This document shows positions 18,001 through 24,034 of a DNA stretch of 64,000 nt, one piece after another. Under the pieces are notes generated by a model. It worked only from the letters and a program-made list of their open reading frames with translations. It was not told the DNA's origin and did no database searches. A program made the position numbers and the translations under genes. The stretch is taken from NCBI RefSeq assembly GCF_016917755.1, contig NZ_CP070326.1, positions 8,866,001 through 8,930,000 of the forward strand, read 5' to 3'. Origin of the DNA: Streptomyces noursei. GTDB taxonomy: Bacteria > Actinomycetota > Actinomycetes > Streptomycetales > Streptomycetaceae. Every line of letters starts with the position of its first letter. The stretch's first letter is position 1.

Positions 18001-18966
18001 GACCGGCTGGCCCGGCCGGAGGCGGGCGGCACAGGCGACGACGGTGGTCTCGGTCGGGCCGTAGGTGTTCCACATCTCGCGGCCGGATCCGGCGAAGCGG
18101 TCGACGAGAGCTGCGGGGCACGCCTCGCCGCCGACGATCAGCAGCCGGACCCGGCGCATCGCCTCGTCGGGCCAGAGCGCGGCGAGGGTGGGCACGGTGG
18201 AGACCACGGTGATGCCCCGCTCGACCAGCCACGGGCCGAGTTCGTGGCCGGCGCGGACCAGCGAGCGGGGGGCGGGCACCAGGCAGGCGCCGTGCCGCCA
18301 GGCGAGCCACATCTCTTCGCAGGAGGCGTCGAAGGCGACGGACAATCCGGCCAGTACCCGGTCGCCGGGGCCCAGCGGCCGGTCCTGGCAGAACAGGACG
18401 GCCTCGGCGTCGACGAAGGCGGCGGCGGCGCGGTGACTGACCGCGACGCCCTTGGGCGCGCCGGTCGAACCCGATGTGAAGATGATCCAGGCGTCGTCCT
18501 GGAGGCCCGGGGGACGTGGCGCCCCGGCGGGCCGGGCCAGGGCGGGCGGCGGGGCGGCCGGGCCGAGGACGGCGCAGACGGCGGCCTCCCGGAAGACGGT
18601 GGCGGCCCGCTCGTCGGGGTCGTCGGCATCGACCGGGACGTACGCCGCTCCGCTGCGCAGCACGGCGAGGATCGACAGGTACAGCTCGGCGGTTCCGGAG
18701 GGCACGCGGACTCCGACCCGGTCGCCGGGACCGATCCCGAGGTCCCTGAGCTGCCGTGCACGACGTTCGGTCTCGCTGCACAGGTCGCGGTAGGTGATCA
18801 CCTCGGCGCCCGTGTCCAGGGCGATCGCCTGGGGGTGTGCGGCTGCGGTGGCGTCGAGCACGTCGAGCAGGGTCCGCGGGGCCGGGGTGCCGACGGTGCG
18901 GTAAACGGCCCGTGCGGGCAGTGGCTCTGACGGCTCGAAGGACGATTCGAGAAGGGGCGACGACAT
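15007..18966 (-). CDS. pls: Epsilon-poly-L-lysine synthetase
   Basis: 1319 residues, the length I know for Pls of S. albulus, and near-identical to my memory of it. N-terminal NRPS adenylation domain (FTSGSTGAPKG 163-173, EMWNTYGPTET about 298, YRTGDLV about 383, GKVDRKAL about 494), then a thiolation domain (FVSLGGTSL, Ser about 553). The rest is a membrane module of six predicted TM segments and three tandem acetyl/condensation-like soluble domains with hexapeptide-type repeats. It polymerises lysine through the epsilon-amino group at the membrane. ATG at 18966 begins MSSPLLESSF; the upstream frame is non-coding. Operonic with the M1 peptidase gene. Identity is from recognition, not a database search. 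Confidence 0.97.
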   Translation of the reverse strand: MSSPLLESSFEPSEPLPARAVYRTVGTPAPRTLLDVLDATAAAHPQAIALDTGAEVITYRDLCSETERRARQLRDLGIGPGDRVGVRVPSGTAELYLSILAVLRSGAAYVPVDADDPDERAATVFREAAVCAVLGPAAPPPALARPAGAPRPPGLQDDAWIIFTSGSTGAPKGVAVSHRAAAAFVDAEAVLFCQDRPLGPGDRVLAGLSVAFDASCEEMWLAWRHGACLVPAPRSLVRAGHELGPWLVERGITVVSTVPTLAALWPDEAMRRVRLLIVGGEACPAALVDRFAGSGREMWNTYGPTETTVVACAARLRPGQPVRIGLPLEGWQLAVVDRAGRPVPYGAEGELLISGVGTARYLDPVKDAERFRPDDVLDTARAYRTGDLVRAEPEGLLFVGRADDQIKLGGRRIELGEIDAALAALPGVLGAAAAVQTTPAGTQVLVGYVVPEQRTADGSSFQQDKARALLQERLPAQLVPVLAEVESLPTRTSGKVDRKALPWPLPTAPVDGAAGAPAPALHGTAARLASIWEELLGVRPGPDSDFVSLGGTSLVAARMASQLRAHHPGVSVADLYRHPVLRDMAEHLDSLGGPVDEVRPVRPVPRRAGVVQLLVQTALYGVAGLRGLVGLALGDNILGWLAPQVWAPHTAWWLIIVGWVVLYSAPMRCALGALAARTLAGSIRPGAYPRGGATHLRLWTAERVVAAFGIPSLLGTPWARLYARTLGCTTGRNVALHTMPPVTGLAELGDGCSVEPEADISGWWLDGDTLHIGAVRIGAGARVAHRSMLMPGAVVGQGAELTAGACLDDEIPEGACWSGSPARPAGAAERMAGAAWPAPRWRRSLGWSAAYGLSLLGLPLLALLSTAPALVGAYFLLRDSGTLATAAVRLLLAVPVFTLVTTGSSILVTAAAVRLLGRGIRPGLHPASGGVAWRAWLVTRLLDGARGSLFPLYASLGTPHWLRLLGAKVGKHAEISTVLPLPSLLHVDDGAFLADDTLVAPFELRGGWLRLGTVRIGRRAFVGNSGIVDPGHDVPDHSLVGVLSNAPADGEPGMSWLGRPAMPLPRVAAQADPARTFAPPRKLVLARAAVELCRVLPLMCGVALAEGVFLAEQDAFTRGGLGLAALVGAPLLLLSGLLALLITTLAKWTLVGRFTVGEHPLWSPFVWRNELYDTFVESLAVPSMAGAFTGTPVLNWWLRTLGAKIGRGVWLESYWLPETDLITLADGVSVNRGCVLQTHLFHDRIMRLDTVRLAEGSSLGPHGIVLPGTDVGARASIAPSSLVMRGESVPAHTRWAGNPIAGERPTRPAAALAEGGAAA

Positions 18967-19418
18967 CGTTATGCCTCTGTTGTGTCGGTGCCGGTGGGTG
19001 GAGACCCTCGGACATTCGCCACTAGAGATGCCGCTGACCAGGCATGGGTTCTCGCTGGGGACCCACAGATCCACCATTCGAACGTGTTGTGAAAGCGGCC
19101 GATGCGCGCTTGGCCAGGCAGCAGCGGGAAATTGGCCCCGACACCTGACCACGGCGTGAGAAAGAATTGACTCCGACCGGAGATTGTTTTCGGCACCGCC
19201 GCCCCGAAGCGACAAAAGTGCAGGTCAGAGCCTTGTGAGCGATTGGTTACGGGTCAACCAGTCAAACCTTGGCCAAATGATTGCGCAATTGAACAAGTAT
19301 TCATGAAGTTCTCAGACCCGTCTCACCGTCCCGTCACGATGCCGCCATACCCTCGAAAGGCCCCCTCTACACCTCGGGGCGCCCACCGGAGGTCATCCCA
19401 ACCGGGCCCGATGTCCGT
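18967..19418 (-). promoter_or_regulatory. pls upstream region with palindrome ATTGCGCAAT
   Basis: A 452-bp interval without a gene, AT-richer than its surroundings between about 19130 and 19320. It holds the 10-bp palindrome ATTGCGCAAT at 19280-19289. On the minus strand TTGACTGGTTGACC (about 19266-19253) offers two -35-like TTGAC hexamers; no unambiguous -10 was found. The long leader suggests that pls transcription or translation is regulated here. Confidence 0.5.
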
Positions 19419-20198
19419 CTACTTGAGAATGTTGACCGCACGGGCCACCACCAGCACCACCGTCAGCAGCGAGACCGCCGACTGGAGCAGCATCAGCAGC
19501 TTCGCCCAGCGGGTCAGCGGCATCACGTCGGTCGGACTGAAGGCGGTGGCGTTGGTGAAGGACAGGTACAGGTAGTCGGCGAACTGCGGCTCCCAGTGCT
19601 CCGGGGCCATCTCCGGCGTCGCCATCTGCGGGAAGAGGAAGTCGGGGTAGCGGCGCACGGCGTGGACCCGGGCGACCGGGCCGCCGCGGTCCCACTCCCA
19701 GTACCAGAGCGCGAAGACGATGACGTTGGTGGCCCAGATGGCGCCACCGGTCGCCAGCAGCTCCCCGGCGTCCTGACCCTCCGTGCCGCGCACCAGGCCG
19801 ATCACCAGATGGACCGCGGACCACCCGTTGGCCGCGCTGATCATCGCGATCAGCACCAGCCCCGCCCACCGGTAGAGCCGGGAGACCCGCTCGATGCGGT
19901 ACGGGTCGGCCGCCACCAGCACCAGCAGCAGCGCGGTCTCCAGCCCCGGCAGCAGCCACTCCGGATGGATCGCCAGCCGCTCCGGCAGCCGCCACTGGAG
20001 CGCCACCGCCACCAGCATCGCGAGCGTCGAGGGCCAGCGGGGCTCACCGCGGGTGACCCGCCGCCAGGCCGGCCGCAGCCGCCGTCCGGCCTCCTCCACC
20101 CCCGCGACGGCAGGCGCCAGCAGCGCCTCGATGCGGTCCAGCCGCTCGGCTTCGGTACCGGCTTCGCCCGCCTTGCCGGGCTCGGGGTTCTCGGACAT
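19419..20198 (-). CDS. Membrane protein with a K+-channel-like C-terminal pore pair
   Basis: About 259 residues. The charged N terminus is followed by roughly six hydrophobic segments. Near the C terminus QFADYLYLSFTNATAFSPTDVMPL, followed by a last TM helix, resembles a potassium-channel P-loop plus inner helix, but the filter TxGYG is not canonical (TNATAFSPTD). Start chosen at the ATG of MSENPEP; ATG 20207 and GTG 20213 are alternatives. It lies upstream of pls in the same direction but 450 bp away. Function is not established. Confidence 0.75.
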   Translation of the reverse strand: MSENPEPGKAGEAGTEAERLDRIEALLAPAVAGVEEAGRRLRPAWRRVTRGEPRWPSTLAMLVAVALQWRLPERLAIHPEWLLPGLETALLLVLVAADPYRIERVSRLYRWAGLVLIAMISAANGWSAVHLVIGLVRGTEGQDAGELLATGGAIWATNVIVFALWYWEWDRGGPVARVHAVRRYPDFLFPQMATPEMAPEHWEPQFADYLYLSFTNATAFSPTDVMPLTRWAKLLMLLQSAVSLLTVVLVVARAVNILK

Positions 20199-20323
20199 GC
20201 GCCTCATGCTCACCCGAGGTCGCAGCGGTGTCCAGCAGCCCGTCCCGGACGCCGGGACGGATCCGCCGCGGGGTTAAGAGTCGGTCAAGAACTTGCGTCC
20301 TTGTGCAAGTACCCCGTGGGCAG

Positions 20324-20333
20324 GGTCTAGACT
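20324..20333 (+). promoter_or_regulatory. -10 region/DasR-like core upstream of the M-box
   Basis: GGGTCTAGACT contains TAGACT, a plausible -10 element (20328-20333), some 25 bp before the riboswitch core. The same bases contain GGTCTAGAC, the core of a DasR site, which could be coincidental. Confidence 0.35.
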
Positions 20334-20355
20334 CCTAGAGGTTTGACGAAGCGAG

Positions 20356-20520
20356 CACCTCGTTCGGTGAGGCGTCGTCACGGACACAGGCCACTGATCC
20401 CACCCGTCGAGAGACGCTCCGGATCAGGACAGGTCTCCCCGGCCCAAGGGGTGACCCCAAGTGGCTGCCCGCACACGGGGCTACGCCGTGACGTGCCAAA
20501 GCTCTGACGAGTAGGGGTGA
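20356..20520 (+). ncRNA. M-box (ykoK) magnesium riboswitch
   Basis: Conserved M-box blocks are visible in order. The 5' strand CCTCGTTCGGTGAGGC (20358-20373) is followed by GTGGCTGCCC (20461-20470) and GTGCCAAAGCTCTGACGAG (20493-20511). CTCGTT and GACGAG can pair as the closing helix P1. The element lies about 310 nt upstream of an Nramp-related transporter followed by mgtC, both Mg2+-linked functions. M-box RNAs fold on Mg2+ binding and usually turn expression off. Exact 5' and 3' limits are estimates. Confidence 0.85.
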
Positions 20521-20603
20521 GCCGGTCGACGGCGACTGGTCCGCTCCTTGCCGGATCGACGACGGCGCGCCCGACGCGCCCCGGCCGGAAGGAGGCGAGA
20601 GAC

Positions 20604-20675
20604 ATGGAATGCAGTAGTCCGGGCCATCATCGGCCCCCCTTCCGTCTGCCCTCGCTCACTTCCGGCACGCGGTAG
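20604..20675 (+). CDS. 23-residue proline-rich leader peptide (uORF)
   Basis: ATG at 20604 preceded by GGAAGGAGG at ideal spacing, one of the strongest ribosome sites in the window. The peptide MECSSPGHHRPPFRLPSLTS-GTR ends at a TAG (20673-20675), exactly where the left arm of a 19-bp inverted repeat begins (20674). It contains four prolines including a PPF. Location between an M-box and a Mg2+ transporter suggests a translational sensor, comparable in concept to proline-rich mgt leader peptides of enterics. Expression is unproven. Confidence 0.55.
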   Translation: MECSSPGHHRPPFRLPSLTSGTR

Positions 20676-20773
20676 TCATCTCCCCTGCGCGGCCTCCCCG
20701 CCGCCCCACGCCCCCGTACGGCCCACCGCCGTCACGGGTCGCCGTGCTGCGCGCCCGCGCAGGGGAGATGACT
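20674..20773 (+). terminator. 19-bp inverted repeat in the magnesium leader
   Basis: AGTCATCTCCCCTGCGCGG (20674-20692) pairs perfectly with 20755-20773 across a 62-nt GC-rich loop. There is no U-tract. The left arm begins in the stop codon of the leader ORF, so ribosomes finishing that ORF would block the stem. It may be the riboswitch expression platform (terminator/antiterminator or Rho-access switch). Confidence 0.6.
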
Positions 20774-20789
20774 GCCCCGCGCCCCCAAC

Positions 20790-20818
20790 ACCTCCCCCGC
20801 TCGGGGGACTTGGGAGGT
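20790..20818 (+). promoter_or_regulatory. Ribosome-site sequestering stem before the transporter gene
   Basis: ACCTCCC (20790-20796) is complementary to GGGAGGT (20812-20818), which includes the transporter Shine-Dalgarno. A competing inner hairpin CCCCCG-CT-CGGGGG (20794-20807) shares bases with the anti-SD arm, so two exclusive states are possible. Confidence 0.5.
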
Positions 20819-20822
20819 TGCC

Positions 20823-22496
20823 ATGACCGACACCACGATCCGTTCCACGGCCGGGGCCACGACCACGGCCCCGGCCCCGCACGCCACCGCGGTGCTCGAC
20901 GACGCGCACACCGGTGACATCCGCGGCGCGCTCGGCACCATCAAGCACGACGACACCGCCCCGCGCCGGGGCCTGTCCGCCAAGCTCAAGACCCTGCTGG
21001 CCATCGTCGGCCCCGGCCTGATCGTGATGGTCGGCGACAACGACGCCGGCGCCTTCACCACCTACGGCCAGGCCGGCCAGAACTACGGCACCCACCTGCT
21101 GTGGACCCTGCTCCTGCTCGTCCCGGTCCTCTACGTCAACCAGGAGATGGTGCTGCGGCTGGGCGCCGTCACCGGCGTGGGGCACGCCCGGCTCATCCTG
21201 GAGCGGTTCGGGAAGTTCTGGGGCGCGTTCTCAGTCATCGACCTGTTCCTGCTCAACGCGCTGACGCTGGTGACGGAGTTCATCGGCATCACCCTCGCCG
21301 CCGGCTACCTGGGACTGCCCAAGGTCGGCGCGGTGCTGCTGGCCGCCGCCGTGATCATCGCCTCCGCCTTCACCGGGTCGTTCCGCCGGTTCGAGCGGAT
21401 CGCCATCGCGCTGTGCGCGGCGTCGCTGCTGCTCGTCCCGCTCTACTTCATGGTCCACCCGTCCACCGGCCGGATGGCCCACGACTTCGTCGTCCCGCAC
21501 CTCCCCGGCGGGCCGGGCCAGTTGTCGGCCGTGATGCTGCTGATCATCGGCATCGTCGGCACCACCGTCGCCCCCTGGCAGCTGTTCTTCCAGCAGTCCT
21601 ACGTCATCGACAAGCGCATCACCCCGCGCTACATGGGCTACGAGAAGGCCGACCTGTGGATCGGCATCGCCATCGTGGTGCTCGGCGCCGCCGCCCTGAT
21701 GGGCTGCGCCGCCGCCGCTTTCGCCGGCACCTCGGGCGCCGGCGCCTTCACCGACACCGCCGGCATCGCGCACGGCCTGGCCGCCCACGCCGGCAAGCTC
21801 GCCGGGGTGCTGTTCGCCATCGCCCTGCTGGACGCCTCGATCATCGGCGCGTTCGCGGTGTCCCTGTCCACCGCCTACGCCATCGGCGACGTCTTCGGCA
21901 TCCGGCACTCCCTGCACCGCGGCGTCGGCGGCGCCAAGGGGTTCTACGGCGTCTACGCGGGCCTGGTCGCCGCGGCCGCCGCGATCGTGCTGATTCCCGG
22001 CTCGCCGCTGGGGCTGCTCACCGAGGGCGTGCAGACCCTGGCCGGGGTGCTGCTGCCCTCCGCCTCGGTCTTCCTGCTGCTCCTGTGCAACGACCGGGCG
22101 GTGCTCGGCCCCTGGGTCAACGGCCGCCGGACCAACGCCTTCACGGCCGCCGTCGTCGGCGTCCTGGTCACCCTGTCGGTGATCCTCACCGCCGCCGTCC
22201 TCTTCCCGGACCTCGGCCCGGGCACCATCCTCGGCATCATGGCCGGCTGCGGCGGGGCCGGCGTCCTGGCGCTCGGGTACGCGGAGGTGCGGCGGCGCCG
22301 CAAGGGCTGGGCGCGCGGCGGCCGGCCGGTGGACCGCACCGGCCGGGACGACTGGCGGATGCCGCCCCTGGAGACGCTGACCCGCCCGGTCCTCTCCACC
22401 GGGCACAAGGTCGGCCTGGCCGCCCTGCGGACGTACCTGCTGCTCGCGATGGCCCTGGTCGTCGTCAAGATCGTCCAGGTCGCCCTCGGCCACTGA
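20823..22496 (+). CDS. Nramp-related Mg2+ transporter (NRMT-type)
   Basis: 557-residue membrane protein with Nramp fold and about 11-12 TM segments after a 50-residue soluble N terminus. The TM1 metal motif DPGN of Mn/Fe transporters reads DAGA (residues 74-77, in GDNDAGAF). The TM6 MPH reads APW (250-252, in GTTVAPWQLFF). Loss of the metal-selecting methionine is the mark of the NRMT branch that transports Mg2+. An M-box riboswitch upstream and mgtC downstream agree. GGGAGG lies before the ATG at 20823. A Mn2+ role is less likely given the missing Met. Confidence 0.88.
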   Translation: MTDTTIRSTAGATTTAPAPHATAVLDDAHTGDIRGALGTIKHDDTAPRRGLSAKLKTLLAIVGPGLIVMVGDNDAGAFTTYGQAGQNYGTHLLWTLLLLVPVLYVNQEMVLRLGAVTGVGHARLILERFGKFWGAFSVIDLFLLNALTLVTEFIGITLAAGYLGLPKVGAVLLAAAVIIASAFTGSFRRFERIAIALCAASLLLVPLYFMVHPSTGRMAHDFVVPHLPGGPGQLSAVMLLIIGIVGTTVAPWQLFFQQSYVIDKRITPRYMGYEKADLWIGIAIVVLGAAALMGCAAAAFAGTSGAGAFTDTAGIAHGLAAHAGKLAGVLFAIALLDASIIGAFAVSLSTAYAIGDVFGIRHSLHRGVGGAKGFYGVYAGLVAAAAAIVLIPGSPLGLLTEGVQTLAGVLLPSASVFLLLLCNDRAVLGPWVNGRRTNAFTAAVVGVLVTLSVILTAAVLFPDLGPGTILGIMAGCGGAGVLALGYAEVRRRRKGWARGGRPVDRTGRDDWRMPPLETLTRPVLSTGHKVGLAALRTYLLLAMALVVVKIVQVALGH

Positions 22497-22587
22497 GGAC
22501 CCCGACCCGCCACGGGCCCGACATCGGCCCACTGCCGGCCCGCCGCCGGCCCCGTCCCCTCGTTCCCCGTCCCCGAGGAGGTGCTCC

Positions 22588-23319
22588 GTGCACACCCTGA
22601 CCATCGTCGACTTCCTGGTCCGGCTCGCCACCGGTGTGGCCTGCGGAGCACTCATCGGGGTCGAGCGCCAGTGGCGCGCCCGGATGGCGGGGCTGCGCAC
22701 CAACGCCCTGGTCGCCGCCGGCGCCACCCTCTTCGTCCTCTACAGCACCGCCGTCGGGGACTCCGGCAGCCCCACCCGGGTCGCCTCCTACGTCGTCTCC
22801 GGCATCGGCTTCCTCGGCGGCGGGGTGATCCTGCGCGACGGCGCCGGGGTACGCGGGCTGAACACCGCGGCCACCCTGTGGTGCTCGGCCGCGGTCGGCG
22901 TCCTGGCCGCCTCCGGGCGCCTCGAATTCGCCGTCCTCGGCACCCTCGCCGTGCTCGCGGTGCACCTCGTGCTGCGCCCCGCCGGGCGGCTGCTGGACCG
23001 GGCCCCGGCGTCCGGTTCCGACCCCGACGCGGCCGTGCACGCCACCGTCCACGTGGTCTGCGAGCGCCGGGCGGAGACGCACATCCGCGCCCTGCTCCTC
23101 CAGGCGCTCACCGCCTCCGATCTGACCCCCTTCAGCCTCCGGGCCCGCCGTGACACCGAGGACACCACCGGCATCCGCGCCTCGGTCACCGTCTCCGGCG
23201 ACCTCGCCCAGGCCCTGGAGCAGGTCATCGCCCGACTCTCCCTGGAGCCGGACGTCCGGGACCTGCACTGGCACCTCGACGAGTCCGAAGTCGCCCCGGA
23301 ACAGCGGGCACTGGCCTGA
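22588..23319 (+). CDS. mgtC: MgtC/SapB family membrane protein
   Basis: 243 residues. The N-terminal MgtC membrane domain shows RLATGVACGALIGVERQW, GLRTNALVAAGATLF, GIGFLGGGVI and RGLNTAATLWCSAAVG, diagnostic of the family. The C-terminal soluble ACT-like domain covers about residues 145-235. GTG at 22588 follows GAGGAGG with 6-nt spacing. It lies 91 bp after the Mg2+ transporter and probably shares its riboswitch-controlled transcript. MgtC proteins support growth at low Mg2+ and modulate membrane energetics; direct transport is doubtful. Confidence 0.92.
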   Translation: MHTLTIVDFLVRLATGVACGALIGVERQWRARMAGLRTNALVAAGATLFVLYSTAVGDSGSPTRVASYVVSGIGFLGGGVILRDGAGVRGLNTAATLWCSAAVGVLAASGRLEFAVLGTLAVLAVHLVLRPAGRLLDRAPASGSDPDAAVHATVHVVCERRAETHIRALLLQALTASDLTPFSLRARRDTEDTTGIRASVTVSGDLAQALEQVIARLSLEPDVRDLHWHLDESEVAPEQRALA

Positions 23320-23421
23320 CACGACGACGCGCACCGGCCCGCCCGGTAGCCGTCGCCGGCACGACGTGTACCTCACGCGGTGCGGATGCCTCGTTCCGAA
23401 CGCCGCGTGCGGACCGGCGCG

Positions 23422-23450
23422 GAAGGGGCGGCGACCGCCTCGGCCCCTTC
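23422..23450. terminator. Hairpin terminator after mgtC
   Basis: GAAGGGGC / GCCCCTTC stem (8 bp, 13-nt loop) between convergent mgtC and the decarboxylase-like gene. Confidence 0.6.
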
Positions 23451-23505
23451 ACCGTCCGCCGGTTCCGCCCTGCCGGGCAGCCGCCCACCCGCCGCGTCGG
23501 ACCGT

Positions 23506-23907
23506 TCAGCCGAGGTTGGTGACGGGGAGCAGGCCGCGCTCGGCGAAGACCTTCTTGGCGACGAGCGTGGCGTTGATCGACCGCGGCATGCCGCAGTACA
23601 CGGCCGAGTGCAGCAGCGCCTCGGTGATCTCGGTGGTGGTCAGGCCGACGTTGAGCGCGGCGTTGAGGTGAACCTCCAGCTCGATCTCGCAGCCGCCGAG
23701 CGCGGTGAGCACCCCCAGGGTCACCAACTGTCGTTCGCGCGGCGCCAGTTCGGGACGTGCATACATGTCGCCGAAGGCCCATGCCACCACCTGGTGACCC
23801 AACTCCGGCGAGGTGTCGGCGAGGGAGTCGACGATCCGCGCTCCCGCCTCGCCGTCCACCTGCTCCAGCACCTTCATGCCGTACGCGTAGCGGTCTTCGC
23901 GGTTCAT
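23506..23907 (-). CDS. Carboxymuconolactone decarboxylase family protein
   Basis: 133-residue CMD-domain protein: YAYGMKVLEQV at the start, then PELAPRERQLVTLGVLTALGGCEIELEVHL with the usual Glu, Cys and His positions (quoted in parts: RERQLVTLG, GCEIELEVHL), GLTTTEITEALLHSAVYCGMP and a NATLVAKKVF tail. The pattern is closer to 4-carboxymuconolactone decarboxylase (PcaC) than to AhpD, which has a CxxC. ATG at 23907 follows GAGGAG. It is divergent from a LysR regulator, which probably controls it. No other protocatechuate-pathway gene is present, so a different small-molecule substrate is possible. Confidence 0.88.
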   Translation of the reverse strand: MNREDRYAYGMKVLEQVDGEAGARIVDSLADTSPELGHQVVAWAFGDMYARPELAPRERQLVTLGVLTALGGCEIELEVHLNAALNVGLTTTEITEALLHSAVYCGMPRSINATLVAKKVFAERGLLPVTNLG

Positions 23908-23986
23908 GGTTCTCCTCGGGGTCGGATGCGCGCTCCGGTCCGGCCGGTGCGTCGCCTCCACTCTGGCCCAAGAACTCCTCCATATC

Positions 23987-24032
23987 TGCCTCTGAGGCAT
24001 CACCCTCTATACTTGCCATGCCTGGGAGGTAT
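23987..24032. promoter_or_regulatory. LysR-type operators in the divergent promoter
   Basis: TGCCTCTGAGGCA (23987-23999) is a palindrome with 6-bp arms around one base. ATGCCTGGGAGGTAT (24018-24032) is a second, imperfect CCT/AGG palindrome that overlaps the regulator ribosome site and start, suited to autorepression. Confidence 0.55.
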
Positions 24033-24034
24033 GG

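Noticed and set aside
15091..18930. Very long open frame (1279 codons) antisense to pls
   Set aside because: A by-product of extreme third-position GC in pls. Translation is Gly/Ala/Arg/Gln-rich with no motifs, while the opposite strand encodes a recognised enzyme.
20674..20773. 19-bp inverted repeat as terminal repeats of a tiny mobile element
   Set aside because: No target duplication, only 62 bp inside, and the position inside a riboswitch leader next to a uORF fits a regulatory stem better.
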